This document shows, in pieces, positions 52,236-62,890 of a stretch of DNA of 64,000 nucleotides (its first letter is position 1; each line of letters starts with the position of its first letter). A program made the translations under genes and the position numbers. The notes beneath the pieces are model-generated. The model had not been told where the DNA came from. It saw nothing but the letters and a program-made list of their open reading frames with translations, and ran no database searches. The stretch spans positions 1,621,988 through 1,685,987 of the forward strand of contig CAJNDT010003557.1 in NCBI GenBank assembly GCA_905221615.1. The letters run 5' to 3'. The stretch is from Symbiodinium sp. CCMP2592. Taxonomy: Eukaryota > Sar > Dinophyceae > Suessiales > Symbiodiniaceae.

Positions 52236-52539
52236 CCCCTACCACTAAGCTTGTAGATTGGTGGGGGGGGTTAATAAATGGAGACAGAGGAAACTTTTCC
52301 ACTTACCGTGTCCGGGCCGGCCTATCATGTTGGGGGGGGCCAAGAAGTGGAAAAGCCTATGTTGACCAATGCACTTTTCCACTTTCGGCTGTTTGTGCTG
52401 TGTGTGTATCCTTGGGCCTGTGATTGCCTGACCAAATCTGACGAAGAAAGATAAAGAGAGAGCAAAAAAAGACCCAAAAACACGATAGAGAAAAAGTGAG
52501 AGACAAAGAGATCGAATAAGAGAGAAAGAGAGCGTGTGT
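52236..52539. other. Junction region between copia RT and C48-like ORF
   Basis: Contains G-homopolymers at about 52260-52269 and 52327-52336, and inverted copies of CTTTTCCACTT (about 52291) and AAGTGGAAAAG (about 52345). The same word is the stem of the satellite hairpins at 54917-56880. A purine-rich AAAGAGAGA stretch follows at about 52443-52535. Confidence 0.5.
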
Positions 52540-53430
52540 CTACGTGTAACTGGGTGCGTGTGCCATTATGATCCATGGTGTCCCCCGAAAGACAAGTCCG
52601 AATTCCTGTAAAACAATGTTTGCAAGTGCTCTGCATTCGTCATTGATCGTGCGCTGCGGCAGTGCCGGGCCGACTACCACTGCCTGCTCGGCCTGCACAG
52701 GTACGACTTCTTGGCCAGCCGGAGCCTGGATCAAGTCACGTAGCTGTCGGCACGACTTGCAACTCATGCTGCTCTGCTTGCCAAGTGCAGTCAAGAACTT
52801 CACCCAATGCCCTTCAGGACAAGCATCCTTGTTGCTGCTGTGCACTGACTGAAAGTTCTTGTTGAAGGTCACACCCCCTTCGGCAGCCTTTTTCTTGCCC
52901 TGGTCGATGATCTGCTGCTTTTCCTGCTTGGCGGTCAGCTTTCGCCTCCGTTTGCGTGCTGGTTCTGCTGGGTCAGCATCCTCGTCCTCGTCGTCGTCAT
53001 CCAGCAGCTGTGGCCGTTTCTGGCCGGACTTGGCCACCAAAGCCTGGTCATCGTCCCTGATCTCCTCCTCCTCCTCCTTTGCCTCCTTCTTGACGCCTGC
53101 CTGAGAATCCAACAAAGCCAGGCAACCCTCCTCGGGCTGCAGAGGCCACGAGCTGCATCGTTCTTTAAGCACCCACTGGCTAGCAGCCAGCACGCGATGT
53201 CCGCAACTCCACGAGTCCTCCTGTCGAGGCACCTTCATAGGCACCACAATCATCTCCTGGCCCCAACGCTCACGTGCATGCTCTGCGACAGCCTCAGCAA
53301 GGTCCAAGATGCCGGGCAACTGAAGCCCGTCAAAGACTAGAAGCTCCCTTTCAGCACGTCGGCCGGCTGCCAGGGCCCAGTGAGTGTCCGTGGAAAGAAC
53401 ACATAAGACATGCCGGGCAAGTGGCTGCAA
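52540..53430 (-). CDS. C48 (Ulp1-like) cysteine peptidase-like ORF, probably partial
   Basis: About 296 codons without an in-frame ATG at the start (the frame opens after a stop near 53440), so the 5' end is missing or lies beyond an intron. The first ~90 residues carry the catalytic order of C48 peptidases: His-Trp in DTHWALA, Asp in LVFDG, and Gln...Cys in RQEDSWSCG. The middle is acidic and then basic (EEEEE, DDDDEDED, RKRRRK, likely a nuclear signal), and the tail contains CKSC. Ulp1-type proteases remove SUMO-like modifiers, but diverged copies are frequent passengers of transposons, and this one sits among mobile DNA. Either role is possible. Confidence 0.6.
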   Translation of the reverse strand: MQPLARHVLCVLSTDTHWALAAGRRAERELLVFDGLQLPGILDLAEAVAEHARERWGQEMIVVPMKVPRQEDSWSCGHRVLAASQWVLKERCSSWPLQPEEGCLALLDSQAGVKKEAKEEEEEIRDDDQALVAKSGQKRPQLLDDDDEDEDADPAEPARKRRRKLTAKQEKQQIIDQGKKKAAEGGVTFNKNFQSVHSSNKDACPEGHWVKFLTALGKQSSMSCKSCRQLRDLIQAPAGQEVVPVQAEQAVVVGPALPQRTINDECRALANIVLQEFGLVFRGTPWIIMAHAPSYT

Positions 53431-53761
53431 TCCCCCTTCCTACATCCTGGCTTTTATGGGGGGTGCTACACGGGTCGAACACCATTTCATTGTAGCTGAA
53501 GTTTTTGCCTTGGAGAGCTACAGGAACCATTTCAGCTTGCACCCCGCATTTTAGCCAGCATACGTCCTATTGTATCTAGGGTACTTGTCGCGACGATTGG
53601 AAAGCTATGGTGTCATCCGCGGGGGTTTTGCTGCTTTAGGAGGTTGTAGGCTGAAATAGGGCTGTGTAGGGGAAACGGGCACCGGCTCATGGATCTCCCC
53701 AGGACCCCCCCAAACAGGCTCCTTGCCAGGACCCAGCACCGGGGCTTATTTTGAGTTGCGG
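53431..53761. other. Upstream flank of the C48-like ORF
   Basis: No gene is seen. Short G and C runs and no repeat. An upstream exon of the peptidase-like gene could lie here or further right, but no conserved motif marks it. Confidence 0.4.
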
Positions 53762-54165
53762 GAGGCTATTGCAAGTTGCGACGAAGAGAGTGCCCAAACT
53801 CTCAACTCCTTCCATCCTGAGCAGAGAGCAGAAAGCAGAGAGCAAACAGCAGACAACAGAGCGCAGAGAGCACAGAGTTTACGGAGAGCAGAGAGCGAGC
53901 AGAGAACGGAGTGCAGAGCACAGAGAGCATACAGTAGAGAGCAGAGAGCAGCGAGCAGAGCGCAGATTTTGCACAGAGAGAGAGAGTAAAGAGAGCTTAA
54001 AGCAGCGAGCTGAGAGCGGAGAGCAGAGCGCAGAGCAAAGAGAGAATACAATAGAGAACAGAGAGCACAGATTTTGCGCAGAGCACAGAGTCGCAGAGGG
54101 CAGAGTCTGCGCACAGGCAAGACCGCATAGAGTGGAGAGCAGAGAACAGAGCACAGAGAAGAGAA
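53762..54165. repeat. Degenerate GCAGAGA array
   Basis: About 340 bp of irregular AGAGAGCAGAG, AGCAGAGCGCAGA and related words from about 53820 to 54160. It is almost free of T on the plus strand. Open frames across it on both strands (E/R/Q-rich or L/C/S-rich) are repeat products. Confidence 0.85.
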
Positions 54166-54439
54166 AGCTTTATTGCCTATTGCATAGGCCGCAACCTTCC
54201 AACCATCAACCCGGAACCTTGAAAGCCACCCGTCCAGGAACCTTGGACACCCCAAATCTCTGCAACCCTGAACCCGGAGTCCCCGAAGTTCCATAGAGCC
54301 GAAACAAACCCGAAGACCAAACGAACCCCGAACAGCTCCGTTGAGCGAAGTTAGGGAGGCTGCACGCATCCATTTCAGCCTACATTTTTGGTCGAGACAG
54401 CCAGGTCCCCCAAATGGGGTTACATCCCCCCATTTCATT

Positions 54440-54874
54440 CTACATGCAAGGGCTCAGCTCAATAAAATGGTAGCATGTAAGCCCACTATTGAGTAGGAAC
54501 GGGGATCCTAAAGGTTCCAAGAGGCGGTGCCATGCCTCCGTCTGAGCTCGCAGTATCTGGATAGGGTTCTGGGGCACGAACTCAAGCTTCTCAGCACTCG
54601 TCACAGCATCCCACACGTCTGGCTTTCCCAGGCTGTTCCTGAGGTTACGGTAGTAGATATACCCTGCGGCCTCCGTCGCTGCCACCTCCATATACTCTCG
54701 CTGCACTGCGGGACTCAACACTTCGAAAATCTTTTTGGTGATGTGCTGCGGAAGAGCATCCAGGGGGATGCCGGACCAGGTTGGCCTAACCTTGGACTCA
54801 CTCATCTCCATGCCCAAAGAGTCACGAAGCACGTCCCAGGCAGACCGAGCACAAAGAGGGAGAGCCTGGCACAC
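54440..54874 (-). CDS. Unrecognised ORF, possibly an exon or fragment
   Basis: About 144 codons opening without an ATG. Composition is protein-like and not repetitive (motifs WSGIPLDALPQHITKKIFEVL, AATEAAGYIYYRNLRNSLG), unlike the shadow frames nearby. No family is recognised. It lies between the GCAGAGA array and the hairpin satellite, about 1 kb upstream of the C48-like ORF on the same strand, and could belong to the same gene or mobile element. Confidence 0.35.
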   Translation of the reverse strand: MCQALPLCARSAWDVLRDSLGMEMSESKVRPTWSGIPLDALPQHITKKIFEVLSPAVQREYMEVAATEAAGYIYYRNLRNSLGKPDVWDAVTSAEKLEFVPQNPIQILRAQTEAWHRLLEPLGSPFLLNSGLTCYHFIELSPCM

Positions 54875-54916
54875 GGCCGACGCATCCTAGGACTTTGTTC
54901 AGGGCATTCTATATTC

Positions 54917-56880
54917 TGGAGCAGAGCACGGGAAAGTGGAAAAGCGCATTCCTCAACATAGCTCCCGAGCCGCCCCTGCCGAGCCCCGCCCGATGTTCCA
55001 GCACGTGCTTTTCCACTTTCCCCGGCCCGACTCGCACCACCGGCATCCCTGGACTTCCCCTCGCAATATAATACCGAATATACCTACAACTTTAGGCATT
55101 CCTTACGGATTCGCGACATTCCCCGAGCAAAGCACGGGAAAGTGGAAACGCGCATTCCTCAACATAGCTCCCGAGCCGCCCCTGCCGAGCCCCGCCCGAT
55201 GTTCCAGCACGTGCTTTTCCACTTTCCCCGGCCCGACTCGCACCACCCAGGCATCCCTGGACTTCCCCTCGCAATATAATACGGAATAATACCGAATATA
55301 CCTACAACTTTAGGCATTCCTTACGGATTCGCGACATTCCCCGAGCAGAGCACGGGAAAGTGGAAACGCGCATTCCTCAACATAGCTCCCGAGCCGCCCC
55401 TGCCGAGCCCCGCCCGATGTTCCAGCACGTGCTTTTCCACTTTCCCCGGCCCGACTCGCACCACCCAGGCATCCCTGGACTTCCCCTCGCAATATAATAC
55501 GGAATAATACCGAATATACCTACAACTTTAGGCATTCCTTACGGATTCGCGACATTCCCCGAGCAGAGCACGGGAAAGTGGAAAAGCGCATTCCTCAACA
55601 TAGCTCCCGAGCCGCCCCTGCCGAGCCCGGCCCGATGTTCCAGCACGTGCTTTTCCACTTTCCCCGGCCCGACTCGCACCTCCCAGGCATCCCTGGACTT
55701 CCCCTCGCAATATAATACGGAATAATACCGAATATACCTACAACTTTAGGCATTCCTTACGGATTCGCGACATTCCCCGAGCAGAGCACGGGAAAGTGGA
55801 AACGCGCATTCCTCAACATAGCTCCCGAGCCGCCCCTGCCGAGCCCCGCCCGATGTTCCAGCACGTGCTTTTCCACTTTCCCCGGCCCGACTCGCACCAC
55901 CCAGGCATCCCTGGATTCCCCGAGCAGAGCACGGGAAAGTGGAAAAGCGCATTCCTCAACATGGTTCCCCAGCCGCCCCTGCCGAGCCCGGCCCGATGTT
56001 CCAGCACGTGCTTTTCCACTTTCCCCGGCCCGACTCGCACCACCCAGGCATCCCTGGACTTCCCCTCGCGGTATAATACCGAATCTACCTACAACTTTAG
56101 GCATTCCTTACGGATTCGCGACATTCCCCGAGCAAAGCACGGGAAAGTGGAAAAGCGCATTCCTCAACATGGTTCCCCAGCCGCCCCTGCCGAGCCCGGC
56201 CCGATGTTCCAGCACGTGCTTTTCCACTTTCCCCGGCCCGACTCGCACCACCCAGGCATCCCTGGATTCCCCGAGCAGAGCACGGGAAAGTGGAAAAGCG
56301 CATTCCTCAACATAGCTCCCGAGCCGCCCCTGCCGAGCCCCGCCCGATGTTGCAGCGCGTGCTTTTCCACTTTCCCCGGCCCGACTCGCACCTCCCAGGC
56401 ATCCCTGGACTTCCCCTCGCGGTATAATACCGAATCTACCTACAACTTTAGGCATTCCTTACGGATTCGCGACATTCCCCGAGCAGAGCACGGGAAAGTG
56501 GAAAAGCGCATTCCTCAACATGGTTCCCCAGGTGCCCCTGCCGAGCCCGGCCCGATGTTCCAGCACGTGCTTTTCCACTTTCCCCGGCCCGACTCGCACC
56601 ACCCAGGCATCCCTGGATTCCCCGAGCAGAGCACGGGAAAGTGGAAAAGCGCATTCCTCAACATGGTTCCCCAGCCGCCCCTGCCGAGCCCGGCCCGATG
56701 TTCCAGCGCGTGCTTTTCCACTTTCCCCGACCCGACTCGCACCACCCAGGCATCCCTGGATTCCCCGAGCAGAGCACGGGAAAGTGGAAAAGCGCATTCC
56801 TCAACATAGCTCCCGAGCCGCCCCTGCCGAGCCAGGCCCGATGTTCCAGCACGTGCTTTTCCACTTTCCCCGCGGCCCGA
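54917..56880. repeat. Hairpin satellite with higher-order structure
   Basis: Built from a ~133-bp module A (from GAGCAGAGCACGGGAAAG to CATCCCTGGA) and an ~85-bp spacer B (ACTTCCCCTCGC through GGATTCGCGACATTCC). The order is A-B repeated four times with ~218-bp period (starts near 54917, 55127, 55345, 55563), then A-A-B twice with 351-bp period, then A-A-A. Within each A, GGGAAAGTGGAAAAGC and GCTTTTCCACTTTCCC are perfect inverse arms about 55 bases apart. Long open frames through the array, for example 55796-56809, arise from the repeat and are not genes. Confidence 0.9.
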
Positions 56881-58205
56881 CGTGCGTGCCCAAGCAGCCA
56901 GCAAGCTACGAAAACCTGCCTTAGAAAGCAACCGAACGGCTGACCTGCGGCACCTAGCCTGGCCGACAGAACGGGAAGTTACAGAGACAACCAGAACAGG
57001 CTGGGAAAGCCCAGACACAAGCAAGGATAGCAAAGGAGTGCAAAGAACAGCACGGCAGAAGCCCGCCTTCACCGACGATCTCTTCACCAATGCTGCCTGG
57101 CTTGCTTCGCCCACAGGACGTCTGGGATTTCGAGGACCATGCGCACGCTAAGAAGACCACAGAAGACCACCACTCGGACTGCTCTGTATGTCTGCCGTCG
57201 CAGCACTAGTCTCAAAGTGGCAGGGCCTGACCCCGCCATGCCAAAGAAGGCAGGCACAGGACTTCTGGACAAGGACTAACAAGGAGAGTGTCTACCCATG
57301 GCTGCTCCGTAAGTGAGCGAATGTCTGATTGCATTGGACCGGAAGCATCCGCAGGCAGATACAACAAGTGCTTCCGAACTCTAAGCGGTTCGGAGGATTC
57401 CGGACAAAAACCAGCCAGGTCTCTCTTGTATAGACACCATATGGCCGGCAAACTTGGCTCGGAGATGGTCTCCTTTATGCCTACATGTCATATCCAAAGC
57501 AAAACCCACAAACCTCCCCGCCCCCAGATCGGTCGTGGAGCCTGATATCCGAGCTATTCCGAGCTACAGAAACGTTTTCAAAGACCAGCACGCGCCATGG
57601 CCCCTTGTACTCATAGCCCCAAGCCTCGAACCCTAAACCCTGCATGCTGGGCTAAGACATGCTAAGACTGCACATGAGAGCTGCATTCCACGAGTGGCCT
57701 GTCCATTGCCGAGAATGTACCCCGAACCCTCGACCCTGAGCCTATATCTTGCCCTCACACTCAATCCTGTTCTCCTGCGATCACTGGAGCCCTGAATGCC
57801 CTGAGCCTCCAAGCCTATGCCTCTGAACCTTGAACCCCGAACCCTAAACATCCCTTTGCTTTGTCTTGGCAAAAGAAAAAGGCCACTCGAGATATCGCGG
57901 GGACGGCCTACTCCGAGCTTTCTAGACCCAAAACTCTACCGCAACCAGAATCCACAAGAGGTCTGGTCCATGCTGGTCCTCCTCGTCCCCGAATACGTTA
58001 ACTCTATACCCTGGACACGCTAATTTGAGCTCTATGCCTTGCCCCCGACCCACAATCCTGTTCCTCGTATCATCCCGCGAGCCCGGAACACTATACCCCA
58101 GCATCCCTTGCAACTTTCTTGCTCGGCAGGCAGCCTGGCTCCCCAGACTTAAGCTCCATAGACTTTGCGAAGCTTACGGATGTGGAAGGTTTCCAGATGT
58201 CTCGG
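56881..58205. other. Non-coding DNA
   Basis: No recognisable gene. C/A-rich telomere-like words (CCCTAAACCC, CCGAACCCT) occur at about 57610-57640 and 57720-57850, complementary to the array that follows. Confidence 0.5.
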
Positions 58206-58466
58206 GTTCAAGGTTTCGGGTACACGGTTCGGGGTCTAAGGTTCAGGGTTTAGGGTTCAAGGTTCGGGAGTTAAGGTTCAGGGTTTAGGGTACACGGTTC
58301 GGGGTCTAAGGTTCAGGGTTTAGGGCTCAAGGTTCGGGAGTTAAGGTTCAGGGTTTAGGGTTCAAGCTTCGGGGCTTAAGGTTCAAGGTTTAGGGTTCAA
58401 GGTTCGGGAATCAAGGCTCAGGGTTTAGGGTTCAAGGTTCGGGCTTTAAGGTCCCGGCTTTAGGGT
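58206..58466. repeat. Telomere-like minisatellite
   Basis: Interleaved GGTTCAGGG, TTTAGGG, TTCAAGG and TTCGGGAG words. A ~64-bp higher-order unit starting ACACGGTTCGGGGTCTAAGG is seen twice (58221 and 58291) and then decays. TTTAGGG is the canonical telomere heptamer of dinoflagellates and plants, so this is an interstitial, mutated telomere-type tract. Confidence 0.85.
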
Positions 58467-58625
58467 ATGGCCCTCCTCTGATCATCTTGCCTGTTGGAGC
58501 CCAAGCCCAAAACTGCACGAATTAGCGCCGTCCATGGCTCCGGCTCCGGTCGTCACGTCTCGGCGAAGCCTGCAGCAGAACGATGCTGCGCAGTGCTGTG
58601 CAGCGATTTGCAATGCAAGCTGATT

Positions 58626-58628
<3 letters not shown>

Positions 58629-58667
<39 letters not shown>

Positions 58668-58722
58668 GAGAGTGAGAGAGTGAGAAAGAGAGAGAGAGAG
58701 AGTGTGTGTGTGTGTGTCTGCG
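58629..58722. repeat. GA/GT microsatellite
   Basis: (GA)n with GAGTGAGA interruptions from 58629 to about 58701, followed by (GT)n to about 58718. The rest up to 58850 is unremarkable apart from G runs at 58765 and 58816. Confidence 0.92.
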
Positions 58723-58850
58723 ACAGCCTGATGTTGAGTAGTTGCGTTATGTTGCTTTTCCACTATGGGGGGGTTCCGGAGGAGGGCCAGGATCATGGGA
58801 GATGCATCAAAACATTAGGGGGGTATGTTAAATAATGGCCTAGCCATGAA

Positions 58851-59687
58851 TCAGCCTCCCCCCCACAGAAAACATAGGGGATGATTTGGCCTTTCAGCTT
58901 CCACTACCCCTGCCCTGGCTTCGCCGTCAGGTTCTTCTTTTTCCACAGGAGTCACCAAGAATCCATGACCAAACAATCCAAACAAGTGCTTCTCAGCCTC
59001 GGGCACCAAATGTTTTTTGAAGCGCTCCCTGATGATCTCAGATGCGGTGTTCCCGTCGTTCCACGGCTGGATTTCCCCTACCGACTCTTCGACCGTAATC
59101 ATGTCTGAAGGTGGAGCATTCCACCTCACATCCCCAGTGGTGCTCACCCAAACTGCTTGATCTTGAGGTCCTCGTTCAATTCGCCATCTGATCGCCTCAA
59201 TGTCCTTAAGAACTGGCATCTGCGTCACACGCACAGCGGTCCTACCGTCCCGCGTTACCAGAACCCGAGCCCCACCAGGCGTTCGCTCATCATTGGCCAG
59301 GAATAGGCCCTCCTCTGCCCTAGGTTCGAATGGATGCCCCACGGAGCTTGTCGGCTTTCGCACGAACACTGTGTCGCCCATTCTTGGGCGGTCCCTCGGG
59401 ATTAGAAGTTTCAGTGCCCTACATCGCCGCAGGAACGTGGCCTCCAGCACTGCCTCATCCCAGAGTTGCAAAGGGAATTGCGAATGCAGCAACAGGGATC
59501 CTGCAGCTGCCTTAAGCAATCCTACTAGCCTCTCTGCCCGACCATTCTGCTGTGGCGTGTATGGTGCACTCATCGTGGGCCACACACAACACTGCTCCAC
59601 TGCTTTCTGAAATGCTCCTCCCACGAACTCCTTACCAGCATCACTGTGGATACGGAACACTGGAGGGACCCTGAGCAAGCGATACAA
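58851..59687 (-). pseudogene. Copia-type integrase, catalytic C-terminal part
   Basis: About 278 codons. The retroviral-type integrase core shows Asp in IHSDAGKEF and Glu in PQQNGRAERL with 35 residues between them, the DD35E spacing; the first Asp is in the neighbouring frame fragment. A conserved downstream segment follows (FEPRAEEGLFL), then a linker towards RT. The frame ends at a stop at 58851, where RT would be expected but is not present; RT pieces occur 6.6 kb further along on the same strand. The start overlaps the preceding fragment in another phase, so an indel lies near 59690. Confidence 0.88.
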
Positions 59688-60381
59688 TCTGGCACATCAC
59701 AGAGGTCAAAGCTTTAGCCACTTCTTCAGTTTGTTTGGTGAACAACAGCCTCGAAAACGGGATGTCACCACCGTCCTTTCTGCTCAAGTTTGCAACCATG
59801 AAGTAGCGATGTCCTGAAAATGCGGCTGGATGGGGACCTGACAGGTCCATGGACAAAGTGCCCTCACCGATCTCTTCCGGAGTCAATCTCCTGCACTTGC
59901 GCTTATGACCGTGGGCCTCAGCACAGCTGGGACAATGACGCTCGTACAACCCTTGTGCACACTTCCTCCTGAGTAGCTCAATCGCCCTTTGTTGCGAGAC
60001 TTCATCAAAGCTTGATACAGGGTTCACAGCTTCAGCGCTTCGGACGCTCCATGGCTGCACGGATGAGCCTATGTCTCGGACTAACGAAATCCCACAATGC
60101 TCACAGCGACCCGACGTCCCGGAGGAAACAAACCCTTCATACCCCGAACAGCCCTCACCCTCATCCTCATCATCGAGGTCATCTGGATGCACTCTGCTGT
60201 TCTCCTGGGCTCCATGATCTGAAACCTCACTGACTGCTTGATGCGCCATCGCCTTGCCCTGACTTGCGACTGCAACTGTGGCCTTGGATGAAACCTCCGG
60301 TAAGTTGAAACCCAATCGTCTCAACCTGTCTGTCATATCCTGATCAAGACGCTGCAGCTGCCTAGCCGTGTAACCGACCAC
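59641..60381 (-). pseudogene. Copia-type integrase zinc-binding and first catalytic part
   Basis: About 246 codons without an ATG. The first ~30 residues (VVGYTARQLQ to LRRLGF) look like the end of the dioxygenase-like domain encoded in the fragment just upstream. A low-complexity linker and a Cys-rich patch (CEHCGISL) follow. Then come an integrase zinc-binding-like segment (ERHCPSCAEAHGHK) and the first catalytic Asp in LSMDLSGPH. It continues in a shifted frame at 59687. Confidence 0.8.
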
Positions 60382-60387
60382 CGTTGA

Positions 60388-61218
60388 TCAAATACCCCGA
60401 TGTTGATCAGCTCCGTGCCAACGTCTTGGGTCAAAGATGTGTGCTTTTTGGCACACGTCTAGCAGCATTCCAGTTTTGACTTCATCCTGCGATACACGTC
60501 TCCTGGCCGTGCCAGCTGAATCTTCAATCCACAGCTTGCCACCCTCAAATTTGGAAATTCCCACGATTCCCGCCACTGACCCCACAGCGTTCGTAAGGTC
60601 TCTGTGCGGACGCAGGGTAGCATCGATTGCCAGTGAGATCGTGGTAAACGTCAAGGTCGGCAACTCCTGTCTAATGAATCTAACCAGTAACCTTGTCAAG
60701 AAAGGTCGTTCGCGGGTAACAGTGGTGATCCCTGTAACTCCCCCGTGGCAAAACATTCCGAATATCCAGATTTGTACTCGGTCTTGATCTGGATTCACCA
60801 ACATATCCTGCCTATGCGTTCTTTGACCTTTCAAGTGTGCCTCCCGGATAAGTCGCCACACATCCTCATGCGATATACTGTCACGACTCAAAAGCTCTCT
60901 AGCTCTAGACTCTGACTCCCAAATTGCCTTTGCGATCTCCTCGCTCTCTTCGGCTGTCATGCGGTATGCCTCTTCATTCCACACAGCCTCGCTCAACTCC
61001 TCGATGGAACATGTTTGGCAACTCTTCCACTCAAGAGCTGTCTCTGTAGCTGCGCGTGCAACTGTTGGCCTGCGTTTGAAGTGTTTTGAGAGCATGATCC
61101 GAATCGGCTTGAAGCTCTCCCAATCAAGCAAGGGCAACCCATTCTGAATCCTGCAATCCACATACTCCTCATGCCCTTCACCGTCAAAATAAGATCTGTT
61201 GCTGCCTCTCGATCCCAC
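60388..61218 (-). pseudogene. Copia polyprotein segment with 2-oxoglutarate dioxygenase-like domain
   Basis: About 276 codons between protease and integrase. The first part (EEYVDCRIQNGLPLL) ends the protease-side region. The second half resembles a 2OG-Fe(II) dioxygenase double-stranded helix: iron ligands His-Arg-Asp in LRPHRDLTN, the turn FEGGKLWIED, and a distal His in FDPRRWHGAD. A frameshift at about 60390 interrupts it; the expected end (VVGYTAR..LRRLGF) lies in the next fragment. Such enzymes oxidise nucleic-acid bases or proteins, including TET/JBP thymine or cytosine oxidases. Whether this domain is catalytic or only structural in the element is unknown. Confidence 0.55.
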
Positions 61219-62890
61219 TTGAAAGTTCCACCAGCCTCCACTAGCCGACGAACACTCAACAGCCAGTCCCTACTATCTTCGGTGGACTTGATGCATAACT
61301 CTCCATCCCTGGTTCTAAGCGCGGCTACTCGATCACCACTCGCAGTTACAACGGCTGTGTAGGTACATCCACTTTCCTTTATATCTGCAAGCCAAGGACG
61401 AATAGTCTCATTTGCACCCGAATCCACCAACACCGACGGCTGCTGACTGACCACTGCACTTCCAACTGGTTGATCAACACACTCAAGTCTGCTAGCGGTG
61501 ATTGGCTCAGCCTTAGCTCCAACCAACATGGGAGGTTCAAAATCAAGCTCTTCCTCAACACATACACAACGCATGGCTGTCGGCATTGTTGCTCCTCCTC
61601 GAGGTGCTCTCGCCACTGCTCGTGCTTTGGGAAATGCTGTAGCTTTGGCTCGAGGGGCTGTAACGAATGGAACCTGGAATGCTCTAGCTACTGCTTTCGC
61701 TGCTGCTTTGGGTACTGCGGTGACAGCTTCAATCGCCTGAATCTCGTTTGCTCTCCAAGCGTAAGCTGCAGCCTTAGCTAGAGGAGTTATGGGATAACCT
61801 ATCCTAGGGAAACCCTGATGCAACTCCGGAGGCGGCGCCGTGATCGTCGGTGCCTTCGCAACTGGAGGGCTGCTTGCTGAGGCTGCTGTACTCAGTTCCC
61901 GATTTGGCCACGGAGTGACAATGGGACGAACTGGCCCTCTAATCACTGCAACCCTGCGCTCTCTTCCAGTCTCCTCCTCAAGGAGCCACACCACAAAGAC
62001 ATTCAGAATGATGCCATCCTCAAACAACACTGGTGTCACATCGCACCTCAACATCACCACATCTTCCGTCACAGGGATCACTCCCTGTTCGTTGTCATCA
62101 AGATAATCCTGTTCAATCGTCCACCAAACAGGCCACATAATGGAGTTTGGATTGGTTTCCATCTGGAACTCGGAAGTGGCATGTGACTGAATGTGACCAG
62201 GTCTCGTCCACATGATGAAATCTTCAATCGTCAGGTTTAACACCCATAGACGAAGTGGTTGCACCTGCCGGTGCTGATCTTCATCAGCCTGAAACTCTTC
62301 CTCTGAAGAAGACTCTGCACTGGAGAAATCGCCACGCTCTACTTCCGACCACTCTGGCGTATCACCCTCAGCTCTCATAGGAATCTCTGCTTCAAGTGGC
62401 TCTGACTCGCTAGAATCATTACTCTCGCAGTCCAGACTCTGTGCCATCATGATGCGTGGAGCTGTTGACTCGGATGAAGTCGGCCCTACTGCACCAACCA
62501 ATGATGGAACCTCCTCTGAAGTCGCGCTTGCAACATTCACTACGGAAGAAGCCTTAGCTGATGCTGCTGCTTTTGCTGCCGCTTTGGCCGCCTTTTTTTC
62601 AGCCTTCGCCTTAGCCTTCGCTTCCGCAGCGGCCTTAGCCTTTGCTTCTTCAGCCACCTTTGCATCTGCAATTCCTCTCGCGTCGCCCTTACCAGATGAT
62701 TTCCCCTTTTCAGAAGAAGATTTTCCAGCATCCTTCCCATCTTTGCCGCTCTTGCCTTTGGCCTCCTTCCCTTTGTTTGAAATCTTTTCATGTCTGAACT
62801 CGCAATTTGCTCCTTTTAGGCAACCTCTGGCAGTATTGAAGTACGAGCACAACGGCCTTGTACCGACACCCTTTCCCCAGTAGCCTGATT
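60993..62890 (-). pseudogene. Copia-type CCCH finger, linker and aspartic protease
   Basis: About 620 codons, with the frame open slightly upstream of the ATG at 62852. The N-terminus has a CCCH zinc finger (CSYFNTARGCLKGANCEFRH), which would bind RNA as the nucleocapsid. A Lys/Gly/Ser- and Ala/Lys-rich linker, an acidic stretch and a long Ala/Pro-rich region follow. The aspartic protease signature VLVDSGANETIRPW is encoded at about 61386-61443. The last ~60 codons run out of phase with the continuation at 61175-61218, so there is an indel there. Confidence 0.82.

Noticed and set aside
55796..56809. 337-codon open frame in the satellite
   Set aside because: It is created by repeat units lacking stops. 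The opposite strand is equally open, and the translation follows the 133-bp period.
54917..56880. Regular repeats and spacers resembling a CRISPR array
   Set aside because: Units are 133-351 bp with conserved, not unique, spacers; no cas genes are present; and the context is eukaryotic.
62816..62890. Programmed -1 frameshift between gag and the CCCH/protease frame
   Set aside because: No canonical slippery heptamer is in the overlap in the right phase, and the same element shows three other frame breaks, so random indels are as likely.
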